Assembly (NCBI GenBank): GCA_038120515.1
Contig: JAYOLW010000008.1
Span: 1-64,000, forward strand
Reading direction: 5' to 3'
Origin: JADHOX01 sp038120515
GTDB lineage: Bacteria; Pseudomonadota; Alphaproteobacteria; Rickettsiales; JABIRX01
DNA length: 64,000 nt
Shown piece after piece: positions 56,662 through 64,000 of this stretch. Numbering within the stretch: position 1 is the stretch's first letter; every line of letters starts with the position of its first letter. The notes under the pieces were generated by a model, which was given only the letters and a program-made list of their open reading frames with translations, ran no database searches and was not told where the DNA came from. The position numbers and the translations under genes are program-made.

Positions 56662-57480
56662 CTAAAAACACATATCATTAAACTTCTCAACACCTGTTGA
56701 ACAATTACATTCTGAACTTGGATATCTTTTTATTGATTCAAGATCATCTAAATCATTCATCAAATGCCATTTACTCTTAAAACGCAAAATATCATCCATC
56801 AAAGCTGGCCGAAAATAATTATATACAAACTCATTATCACTATCAGAATTTTCAATTTCATCAACTGAAGCATTTGCAGTACTAACCTGACCTCCTGATT
56901 TAGTATAAGCCCCATAACCATTCTTGCCATGAGAAATAATAACATATGCATTTTTTTGATATTCATAAACCGCTAAGGCAGAATTAGGTTTATTATATAC
57001 CACAGGTAAATTATCTTCATTTGCATAAAAACCAGAATTTATATCAACACCATTTTTGCAAATTAAATCACTTGAAACATAATATGTTAAACGCCTATCA
57101 AATCCATCATAGATATATTCAGCAGGAAGACCTAATGTTATAGCTGGAATAGAACCTTTATAGCCAACTACTAGCCCCCCAACCTCATAAGCCTCAGCGT
57201 TAATACAAGTTTCAGTAACACTTGAAGAATCACAAGAGTCACCATCCTCACCATAACCAGCAGAATCTGAAGAAATAGTTTGCCCAGAAGGACAAGGCAA
57301 CCCCCTATTTTCATTTAAATATCTAAGTAGTGACTTTTCAATCACATCTAGACGTTCAAAAGTTGTTTTTAAACGATTAACTTTCAAAAAGCTGTCTAAT
57401 ACAGCAGTAAAAGTAAAAGCAATAAATCCCATTATCACAAGTACAATTGATAATTCTAGTAAACTATAGGCTTTTTTCAT
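56662..57480 (-). CDS. Pseudopilin-like protein
   Basis: 272 residues. MKKA precedes the prepilin helix YSLLELSIVLVIMGFIAFTF (Ala at -1, Glu at +5), so the leader is very short. The globular part has ENRGLPCPSG, GSIPAITLGLPAEYIYDGFDRRLTYYV, and YVIISHGKNGYGAYTKSGGQVSTANA, the architecture common to the cluster. Several Cys residues (including SECNCSTGVEKFNDMCF at the end) suggest disulfides in the periplasm. The ATG follows directly on the stop of the preceding gene. Confidence 0.85.
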   Translation of the reverse strand: MKKAYSLLELSIVLVIMGFIAFTFTAVLDSFLKVNRLKTTFERLDVIEKSLLRYLNENRGLPCPSGQTISSDSAGYGEDGDSCDSSSVTETCINAEAYEVGGLVVGYKGSIPAITLGLPAEYIYDGFDRRLTYYVSSDLICKNGVDINSGFYANEDNLPVVYNKPNSALAVYEYQKNAYVIISHGKNGYGAYTKSGGQVSTANASVDEIENSDSDNEFVYNYFRPALMDDILRFKSKWHLMNDLDDLESIKRYPSSECNCSTGVEKFNDMCF

Positions 57481-58293
57481 CTATCTAAAAATACAAGAAG
57501 CATCAGAAATTTTCACAACATCATTGCAAGAAGGTGACAAAGATTGAAGTGTAGCACATTGAGCAGATGAATAAATAGTACCACCTGAAAGCTCTGCGAA
57601 AAATTGAAGTAATGTTTTATTTGCGACAATATCATCATAGCCAGAAGATCTTGGCATATCCTGAATATTTGCAATATCAAGCGATGCTAAAATGTTATTT
57701 AGCTCATATGTACCAGCATTTGCAGAGTCTAACAAAGCTCCATTTTTACTATATGCTCCATAACCATTCTTGCCATAACTGATAATATAAAACAAAGATG
57801 ATGTATAATCCTCCACGGCAATATCAACATTATTTGTTTTAAAAATATCTTTATTGACCAAATAAAGTAACCTCCGACCCCAACTATCAAAAGCATAATC
57901 ATCTGAAAGACCAAGCGTTCTAACAGGAATCATACCATAATAATAATTATCAAGAGTAGATGTATCTGTAGTATACAAGCCCAAACAATTACCACCAGCA
58001 TCCTGATAAACGGAATTGCTAATGCCAAAATCAGAGCTAGTAATCGCAGCATTTATATCAGCTGGACAAGGTAATGCGTTTCCAGACAATAAAGAACTAT
58101 CTTTAGAATATCTAATAATGTTTGCTATTAACGCCTGCTCAATTTTTGTAATTTTAGCTTTGGTATCATCATAAAAATTAGCATCATATCTAATATCAGT
58201 AATCATTATTGTCATCATGACAATTAAACTTAAAATGGAAATAGCAATGGCCTGTTCAAGCAAAGTATATGCTCTTACGAAATTCTTCATCAT
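57481..58293 (-). CDS. Pseudopilin-like protein, first of four
   Basis: 270 residues. The leader MMKNFVRA ends in Ala and is followed by YTLLEQAIAISILSLIVMMT with Glu at +5. The globular domain has GNALPCPADINAA, YGMIPVRTLGLSDDYAFDSWGRRLLYLV, and FYIISYGKNGYGAYSKNGA, the clearest version of the cluster consensus. Cys residues late in the chain (SSAQCATLQSLSPSCND, ASCIFR) may form disulfides. It is the promoter-proximal gene and diverges from the prepilin peptidase across 136 bases, so the two operons may share regulation. Confidence 0.87.
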   Translation of the reverse strand: MMKNFVRAYTLLEQAIAISILSLIVMMTIMITDIRYDANFYDDTKAKITKIEQALIANIIRYSKDSSLLSGNALPCPADINAAITSSDFGISNSVYQDAGGNCLGLYTTDTSTLDNYYYGMIPVRTLGLSDDYAFDSWGRRLLYLVNKDIFKTNNVDIAVEDYTSSLFYIISYGKNGYGAYSKNGALLDSANAGTYELNNILASLDIANIQDMPRSSGYDDIVANKTLLQFFAELSGGTIYSSAQCATLQSLSPSCNDVVKISDASCIFR

Positions 58294-58429
58294 AAAGACA
58301 AATGTAATAATTTAAAAATTGTGCAAAATTTGGCCTGTTCCACCTTTTAATAAATTTTAGCGTAATTATATCAAGCAAAATAATTTTTATTGATTATCTT
58401 TATTTTAAAAATTCAACATAAGAATCATC

Positions 58430-59152
58430 ATGATTATTCAATCTGCAATTTTCGTTTTTCTATTAGGTCTTATATTTGGTAGTTTTGCAACGGCTTTAAG
58501 TTACAGAATCCCTCTTAACGAAGACTTTATCAAAACTCGTTCAAAATGCATTCATTGTGATCACATTCTCGGTTTTTTTCAGCTATTTCCTTTATTCTCT
58601 TTTATTTGGCAAAAAGGCAAATGTAAATTTTGTCAAAAAAAAATTTCATACAGTTATCCTGTAATCGAAACATTATGCGGTTTTATATTTTTAATTATTT
58701 TCTTTAAGAACGGCCTTAATATTCAATCTCTTTCAATTTATCTTACTTTCTTTACTTTATTTGTTGCCTCTCTTATTGATATTAAAACTTATGAAGTACC
58801 GATTAAAATTCAGTTAATTTTATTATCACTTGCCTGTATCTTTGCCATACAAAACTCACTTAGTTATAAAGAATTCTTAATTAATCCATTTATTATATAT
58901 AGTTGCGGACTTGTTTTAAAATATAGTTTTTATTTTGTTAGAAACAAAGATGGATTAGGTTTAGCGGATATAAACCTAGCATTTATTATTACAATTTTTC
59001 TTGGTATTGAAAATTTTGTTTATTTTATGTTTCTGGCTGGAACATTTGGTGTAATTTTTGGTTTAATTTGGCAAAAAATATTTAAACAAGATCTTTTTCC
59101 TTTTTTTCCATCATTGTCGATTGCTTTTTTAATTTCTTATGGAATATTGTGA
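58430..59152 (+). CDS. Type 4 prepilin peptidase
   Basis: Aspartyl protease that removes the leader of prepilins and methylates the new N-terminus in the inner membrane. The 240 residues have about seven helices. The N-terminal zinc-binding loop has CIHC and CKFC. The first catalytic Asp lies in ASLIDIKTYEVP, the second in GLGLADINLAF, where the usual GxGD appears as GLAD, a variant seen in related enzymes. It faces the four pseudopilin genes across 136 bases and is followed by a secretin, so it probably serves that system; the Ala at -1 in all four substrates would require tolerance for Ala. Confidence 0.92.
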   Translation: MIIQSAIFVFLLGLIFGSFATALSYRIPLNEDFIKTRSKCIHCDHILGFFQLFPLFSFIWQKGKCKFCQKKISYSYPVIETLCGFIFLIIFFKNGLNIQSLSIYLTFFTLFVASLIDIKTYEVPIKIQLILLSLACIFAIQNSLSYKEFLINPFIIYSCGLVLKYSFYFVRNKDGLGLADINLAFIITIFLGIENFVYFMFLAGTFGVIFGLIWQKIFKQDLFPFFPSLSIAFLISYGIL

Positions 59153-59218
59153 TAGAAATTTATTATTTCCAAGCCGGTTAGCACTACATATTAACAATTA
59201 ATATTTTAATAAATTTTC

Positions 59219-60880
59219 ATGAAGTTTTTTATTTCAATCACTATTATCTTAGCACTTACCGGTTGCAAGGCATCCTCAAAACTTGAGAAAGATTTTCCTT
59301 ACGATTCATCAACTAATCTTACAAGACAAGATTATAAACAAAATTTAATGAATCCAAGAAAAGAAAATAATTTAGAATCCAGCAATAACTTAACTAAATC
59401 AGATCTAGCCTTCGAACAAATGCTTTTGGCACCTCCAAAACCAAAGCTTGCTAATGATAAATTAATCACTTTGTCTGTTACTGAAGATGTTCCAATCAAA
59501 GATGTTATTATTGAACTTGCAAGAATTGCTGGAGTGGAAACTCAGATCAGTCCTGATATTTCTGGAAGTGTAATATTAATAGTTAAAGACAGGCCTTTTC
59601 AAGAAGTTATCGAAAGTATAGCATCTTTAACTAACCTAAAAATCACTATTAATAACGGTATTCTTAAAGTAACCAAAGATATTCCATATATAGTCAATTA
59701 TGATGTTAAGTTTTTAAATTTTATTCGAAATAATTCATCATCAATTGCAATTTCTACTTCTACTGGTGCTGATGAAGTATCAACTGGAGGTACAACCAAC
59801 ATTTCTTCAACTACTACAGGAGATCTTTGGAAAGCAATAGCATTAAACATAAGTAGAATAATCGGGCTAAATAGTGAAGAAGACTCTGATTCTGATGAAC
59901 TATCACCTTTTGTCACAATAAACAGACAAGCAGGAATAGTAACTGTTAAAACTTATGACAAAGAGCATAAAATTGTTAATGAATATTTACAAGAAGTTAA
60001 ACAAAGCACATCAGCGCAAGTTCTAATTGAAGCTAAAATAATTGAAGTAATTTTAACTGATGAGTTTAGAACTGGTATTGATTGGTCAGGCATTTCGGAT
60101 ATTTCTAATGCAGATTTTACAGATTTCTCATCTGGAGACTCAACCTCTTTTACTAACCCTTTTGGTGTCATTTTCTCACATAATGAAACTGGAGGCAAAA
60201 ATTCATTTTCTGCAACACTCACTATGCTTGAAGAATTTGGTACTACCAGAACATTATCTAGCCCAAGAGTAACCGCTGTTAATAATCAACAAGCATTATT
60301 AAGCTTTTCTGAAAATGAAGTGTATTTTAATGTAACTTATGATCAAACTACCACTACTGGCTCTACTGGTGACAATTCTGGAAGCACAACTAGTATTACA
60401 AGCGAAGTACAAACTACCCCTATTGGTATTATCTTGAGCATACTGCCTTCCATTGATTTAAAAAAGAATGAAATAATTATGAATGTAAGGCCAACTATTA
60501 CCACTTACCTAAGCTCAGTTGAGGACCCTGCTGTTACTTTAACCGCCGCCTCACTTAATGACGACTCAGGTATTACCAGCTCAGTTCCGCAAGTAGCTGT
60601 TAGAGAAATGGATACTGTTGTTAAAATGAAAGATGGAGAAGCTATTGTTATGGGTGGGTTGATTGAACAAAAAGATCATAATATCGAAAATGGTATACCC
60701 ATCTTAAAAGACATACCTTTGTTTGGCTATTTATTTAAATCAAAAGCTAAAGAATTACAGGTAACAGAAACTGTTATTTTACTTAGAGCTTCAATTATTA
60801 CGCCTAACTCTTCAGTAGATCAATCTGATAAAGATTTTGCCAAAAAATTCACTACTGATCCAAGACCTTTCTTTTTTTAA
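59219..60880 (+). CDS. Type IV pilus/MSHA-type secretin lipoprotein
   Basis: Outer-membrane multimeric channel, 553 residues. A lipobox (MKFFISITIILALTGC, Cys16) is followed by an STN-like domain (VPIKDVIIELARIAGVETQISPDISG, KDRPFQEVIESIASLTNLKI) and an N1-like domain. The secretin core begins VLIEAKIIEVILTDEFRTGIDWSGI and continues LSSPRVTAVNNQQALL. The family signature comes near the end (VKMKDGEAIVMGGLIEQKDHNIENGIPILKDIPLFGYLFKSK). The order and the NFLNF-like stretch (YDVKFLNFIRNN) recall MshL more than GspD or PilQ. It should let pseudopilin-driven material or a pilus cross the outer membrane. Pilotin not identified. Confidence 0.9.
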   Translation: MKFFISITIILALTGCKASSKLEKDFPYDSSTNLTRQDYKQNLMNPRKENNLESSNNLTKSDLAFEQMLLAPPKPKLANDKLITLSVTEDVPIKDVIIELARIAGVETQISPDISGSVILIVKDRPFQEVIESIASLTNLKITINNGILKVTKDIPYIVNYDVKFLNFIRNNSSSIAISTSTGADEVSTGGTTNISSTTTGDLWKAIALNISRIIGLNSEEDSDSDELSPFVTINRQAGIVTVKTYDKEHKIVNEYLQEVKQSTSAQVLIEAKIIEVILTDEFRTGIDWSGISDISNADFTDFSSGDSTSFTNPFGVIFSHNETGGKNSFSATLTMLEEFGTTRTLSSPRVTAVNNQQALLSFSENEVYFNVTYDQTTTTGSTGDNSGSTTSITSEVQTTPIGIILSILPSIDLKKNEIIMNVRPTITTYLSSVEDPAVTLTAASLNDDSGITSSVPQVAVREMDTVVKMKDGEAIVMGGLIEQKDHNIENGIPILKDIPLFGYLFKSKAKELQVTETVILLRASIITPNSSVDQSDKDFAKKFTTDPRPFFF

Positions 60881-60897
60881 TAAAACAAGTTTAAAAA

Positions 60898-61662
60898 ATG
60901 CGTCCAATTATTCGTTATATTATTCTTACTGCTACAAGAGATTGGTTATTTATAGGATTAAGTTTACTTATTTTAATAGCTGGTTTTGTATCTTTATTTT
61001 TAGGTTCTGCCGCAATCACAGAACAACCTCTAAATCAAATTGCCTATTTTGCCGGATCTTCAAGATTAATCATCGTAATTGGTATGATTATGTTTATATG
61101 CTTTCATATAAGAAGATCTTTTGATAATAGAGAGATTGAATATAATTTATCCAGACCAATATCACGCAATCAATTTGTGATTGCCTATTTCTTAGGTTTT
61201 GCAAGCTTAGCACTTTTTGCAACAACTCCCGTTATTCTAATTTTAACAATATTTTTTCAAGTAAAATTACCAATAATTATATTATGGAGTTTGGCACTAT
61301 TTTTTGAGCTTTTAATAATGACATCATTTGCAATTCTTGCTTCCTTAATCCTAAGAAGTGCTGTATCAGCAGTGATGGGGTGTTTATGCTTTTATTTTAT
61401 TTCTAGAATTATCGGTTTTGCGGTTTCTTCAATCATCCTGCCAAAGCAATTACTACAATTAAATCTAACAGGAATAATGGAATCCTCTTTAAAATTAATT
61501 TCAATTTTTCTGCCAAGATTAGATCTCTTTGCTAAAAGTAAATGGTTAGTTTATCAATCTGTTGACCTTTCTGTGTTTTTCTTAATTTCGATCCAATCTG
61601 CAATATATATATCGTTAATATTACTGATGTCTTTGTTAGATTTTAAAAAACGTCAATTTTAA
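60898..61662 (+). CDS. ABC-2-type permease-like membrane protein
   Basis: 254 residues with about six membrane helices. The stretch RSFDNREIEYNLSRPISRNQFVIAYFLGF between helices 2 and 3 is the ABC-2 permease coupling region. No ATP-binding subunit is encoded in this window, so the partner is elsewhere or is a shared one. It follows the secretin by 17 bases and precedes the TPR-like gene by two bases, so it belongs to the operon. Whether it moves a substrate related to the pilus system or is merely adjacent cannot be told. Confidence 0.75.
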   Translation: MRPIIRYIILTATRDWLFIGLSLLILIAGFVSLFLGSAAITEQPLNQIAYFAGSSRLIIVIGMIMFICFHIRRSFDNREIEYNLSRPISRNQFVIAYFLGFASLALFATTPVILILTIFFQVKLPIIILWSLALFFELLIMTSFAILASLILRSAVSAVMGCLCFYFISRIIGFAVSSIILPKQLLQLNLTGIMESSLKLISIFLPRLDLFAKSKWLVYQSVDLSVFFLISIQSAIYISLILLMSLLDFKKRQF

Positions 61663-61664
61663 AC

Positions 61665-62411
61665 ATGGTATTTATAAAAGATAAATATATTCATATTTTA
61701 CTTATTGTGACATTATTGCTTCAAATCTTCATTTGGAACCATATTAAAGCAATAAAACCGGATATGATTATTGTTCCAAATGTTCCTAACAAGTTATCAA
61801 CTCAAATAATTGCATTAGGAGACACTCAATTTTATTTTCGCTATTTAGCTTTTGTTATTCAAAATGCTGGTGATAGCTGGGGCAGATTCACAGCGCTCAA
61901 AGACTATAATTACGAAAAATTATTAGAATGGTTTTTGTTGCTTGATGATCTGGATTCTAGATCAAATTTTGTACCATCTCTTGCCAGTTATTATTACGCT
62001 CAAACTCAAAATAAAGCTGATACAATTTACATCATTCAATATTTAAGACAGCATGCTAATAAAGATCTTAGAACTAAATGGTGGTGGCTTGTTCAGGCTG
62101 TATACATCTCCAACCATATCTTAAAAGACAAAGAACTGGCACTTGATATAGCACTTGAATTAAACCAAGTACCTTATGATGTAGACATGCCACTTTGGGC
62201 TAGGCAAATGCCAGCCTTTATTCATGAGCAACTGGGCGAAAAGGCTGCATCGAAAGAAATAATTGTTAATATTCTTGAGAATATTGATAATTTATCTGAT
62301 GGTGAATTAAATTTTATGGAATATTTTATACGTGACCGTCTTAAAGATGATGAATTTCGCTTTGAGATTATTGAAGAATTAAGAAAAAGAAATAAGCAAA
62401 ATACAAATTAA
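61665..62411 (+). CDS. Membrane-anchored TPR-like protein, unknown function
   Basis: 248 residues: an N-terminal signal-anchor (about 9-24, IHILLIVTLLLQIFIW), then a helical repeat region with TPR-like pairs (YNYEKLLEWFLLLDDLDSRSNFVPSLASYYYAQTQN; KDKELALDIALELNQVPYDVDMPLWARQM). The repeats are too diverged to count exactly. No enzyme motif. It is two bases downstream of the permease and two bases upstream of lysK, thus co-transcribed. Possibly a scaffold on the periplasmic face of the membrane for the permease. Confidence 0.65.
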   Translation: MVFIKDKYIHILLIVTLLLQIFIWNHIKAIKPDMIIVPNVPNKLSTQIIALGDTQFYFRYLAFVIQNAGDSWGRFTALKDYNYEKLLEWFLLLDDLDSRSNFVPSLASYYYAQTQNKADTIYIIQYLRQHANKDLRTKWWWLVQAVYISNHILKDKELALDIALELNQVPYDVDMPLWARQMPAFIHEQLGEKAASKEIIVNILENIDNLSDGELNFMEYFIRDRLKDDEFRFEIIEELRKRNKQNTN

Positions 62412-62413
62412 AA

Positions 62414-63970
62414 ATGACTGATCTAAATATTAACTCATGGCCATTTCAAGAAGCTGAAAGAATTTTAAAACTCATAAATTATAAAACACCGGCAAAAGGA
62501 TTTGTATTATTTGAAACTGGTTATGGCCCTTCTGGACTTCCTCACATCGGTACCTTTGGTGAAGTTGCTAGAACCTCAATGATCATAAAAGCATTTAATA
62601 TTTTAGCCCCTGAAATCCCGACAAAACTTATTTGCTTTTCTGATGATATGGACGGACTAAGAAAAGTACCATCGAATTTACCAAATCAAGAAATACTCCA
62701 AAACAGCTTAGGACTTCCGCTAACAATTGTTCCAGATCCATACGGAACTGAAGCAAGCTTTGGCGCCAATATGAATAAAAGGCTTGTTGCTTTTTTAAAC
62801 AAATTTAATTTTGAATTCGAATTTGCTAGTAGTAGTGAATATTATAAATCAGGTCGTTTTAATAAAACACTTGAGAAAATGCTGAAACATTACAATCAGA
62901 TCAATGATTTAATTAGAAACACTTTAGGCGCTGAAAGACGAGAAGAATACTCAATATTCATGCCAATTTGTCCAACTTCAGGCAAAGTTTTGGAGAAAGG
63001 TGTTATTTCTGTAAATCCTGAAAAAAACACTATTAAATTCTATGATAGTGAAGATAAGGTTCAAGAATGTTATGTAGGAGATGGTAATTGTAAGCTGCAA
63101 TGGAAAGCTGATTTTGGTATGAGATGGGCCGCTCTTGAAGTTAATTACGAAATGTACGGAAAAGATCTAATAAGCTCTGCCGATATTGCCGGTAAACTAT
63201 GCAAGATAATTGGCGCTAAGGCTCCAGTTAATTTTCATTATGAGCTTTTCTTAGATGATGCTGGTCAGAAAATTTCCAAATCAAAAGGTAATGGTCTTAC
63301 TATGGATGAATGGTTAAGATATGCTCCGCATGAAAGCCTTAGTTACTATATGTATTTAAAACCAAAATCTGCAAAAAGATTATTTTTTGATGTTATTCCA
63401 AAAGCAACCGATGAATATCTAACTTTTTTAAACAAATATAATTCATTAGATAACTTAGAAGACAAATATAAAAGCCCAATTTTTTATATTTTTGGTAATA
63501 AAGCACCTGATAATAACACTGGAAATATTTCATTTTCTTTACTGCTTAATTTGGCTTCAGCATGTAACCCAGAAAGTAACGAAATTTTATGGGGATTTAT
63601 TGCAAAATATGACGCCAATCTTAACAAAGAAAATGCACCATTACTTGATAATCTTACTCAATATGCAATTAATTATTATCAAGATTTTATCAGACCATAT
63701 AAAGAATATAGATCTGCAAGTGAAATAGAATTAACTGCTATAAAAGATCTCAAGGACGAACTTCAGAAAATTCCTGAAAATTCAAATTCCAGTGAAATTC
63801 AAACTCTTGTTTACGATATTGGTAAGAAATATGAATTTGACCTTAAGGAGTGGTTTGGAGCATTATATCAAATTTTACTAGGTCAAAAACAAGGTCCAAG
63901 AATGGGTAGCTTTATCGAGATTTTTGGAATTGATAATATGATTAAACTAATTGAAGAAAAAATATCTTAA
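62414..63970 (+). CDS. lysK: Lysyl-tRNA synthetase, class I
   Basis: 518 residues. The class I motifs are present: HIGH as GPSGLPHIGTFGEVART and KMSKS as KISKSKGNGLTMDEWL; there are no class II motifs. Class I LysRS occurs in archaea, spirochaetes and many alphaproteobacteria including Rickettsiales, whereas most bacteria use the class II enzyme. The stretch KLQWKADFGMRWAALEVNYEMYGKD and the C-terminal helical anticodon-binding region are family-typical. It starts two bases after the TPR-like gene and ends 30 bases before the window edge. Confidence 0.97.
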   Translation: MTDLNINSWPFQEAERILKLINYKTPAKGFVLFETGYGPSGLPHIGTFGEVARTSMIIKAFNILAPEIPTKLICFSDDMDGLRKVPSNLPNQEILQNSLGLPLTIVPDPYGTEASFGANMNKRLVAFLNKFNFEFEFASSSEYYKSGRFNKTLEKMLKHYNQINDLIRNTLGAERREEYSIFMPICPTSGKVLEKGVISVNPEKNTIKFYDSEDKVQECYVGDGNCKLQWKADFGMRWAALEVNYEMYGKDLISSADIAGKLCKIIGAKAPVNFHYELFLDDAGQKISKSKGNGLTMDEWLRYAPHESLSYYMYLKPKSAKRLFFDVIPKATDEYLTFLNKYNSLDNLEDKYKSPIFYIFGNKAPDNNTGNISFSLLLNLASACNPESNEILWGFIAKYDANLNKENAPLLDNLTQYAINYYQDFIRPYKEYRSASEIELTAIKDLKDELQKIPENSNSSEIQTLVYDIGKKYEFDLKEWFGALYQILLGQKQGPRMGSFIEIFGIDNMIKLIEEKIS

Positions 63971-64000
63971 TTACTTAATTTCAATTTGCCTACCTGAATA

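Overview
The window looks like a chromosomal segment of a low-GC alphaproteobacterium, most like the Rickettsiales or a related host-associated lineage. The evidence is strong AT bias, a class I lysyl-tRNA synthetase, the alphaproteobacterial gene order rpoZ-rsh-pdxJ-acpS, and the pairs leuS-lptE, TauE/Alph_Pro_TM and tal-xerC. It is less reduced than a typical obligate intracellular rickettsia: trpE, aroK and aroB (aromatic amino acids), serB and glyA (serine/glycine), ribD, pdxJ and a full-length bifunctional Rsh are all present. Lineage assignment is inference from gene content only. The sequence is a draft scaffold with two N-gaps (1247-1346 and 15855-15907).

Layout. 1-1461: a partial unknown gene, a hairpin leader, tRNA-Met(CAT), a 15-bp tandem repeat, and a 100-N gap whose two flanks are an identical 55-bp sequence. 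1462-12163: trpE, a PpiD-like foldase, a frameshifted tpiA, secG, pyrG, lptE, leuS and a porin. 12252-19201: acpS, pdxJ, rsh and rpoZ (minus strand, rpoZ interrupted by a gap), then a twin-TM small protein, aroK, aroB and a CorC-like protein (plus). 19217-23876: pgk, gap, an IalB-like protein and transketolase. 24038-33942: TauE with its Alph_Pro_TM partner, rsfS, ftsH, serB, transaldolase, xerC, hflK, hflC and a DegP-type protease. 33939-42579: a lipid-anchored subtilisin autotransporter, recA, comM, an M23 peptidase coupled to a bactofilin, and guaB. 42668-44275: an unrecognised protein with an HExxH site. 44281-53788: lepA, maf, infA, xseB, tRNA-Arg(CCT), gyrA, ribD, nrdR, glyA, a small unknown gene and rpiB. 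53864-62411: four pseudopilin genes diverging from a prepilin peptidase, a secretin lipoprotein, an ABC-2-type permease and a TPR-like membrane protein. 62414-63970: lysK.

How it fits together. Central carbon metabolism is represented by lower glycolysis (tpiA, gap, pgk) and the non-oxidative pentose phosphate pathway (tkt, tal, rpiB). Envelope quality control is dense: PpiD, FtsH, HflK/HflC, DegP, SecG and LptE. The accessory highlight is the type IV pilus/type II secretion-like block. Its pseudopilins share one architecture, all carry Ala rather than Gly before the cleavage site, and one has a LamG-like lectin domain inserted in the middle of its pilin body. No assembly ATPase or platform protein lies in the window. 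Candidates for surface or host interaction are this pilin, the subtilisin autotransporter and the HExxH protein.

Apart from tpiA and rpoZ the recognised genes are full length. Most start codons are ATG; I moved several starts inward from upstream TTG codons where the family alignment and a downstream ATG favoured it. Promoters could not be assigned with confidence in such AT-rich DNA.
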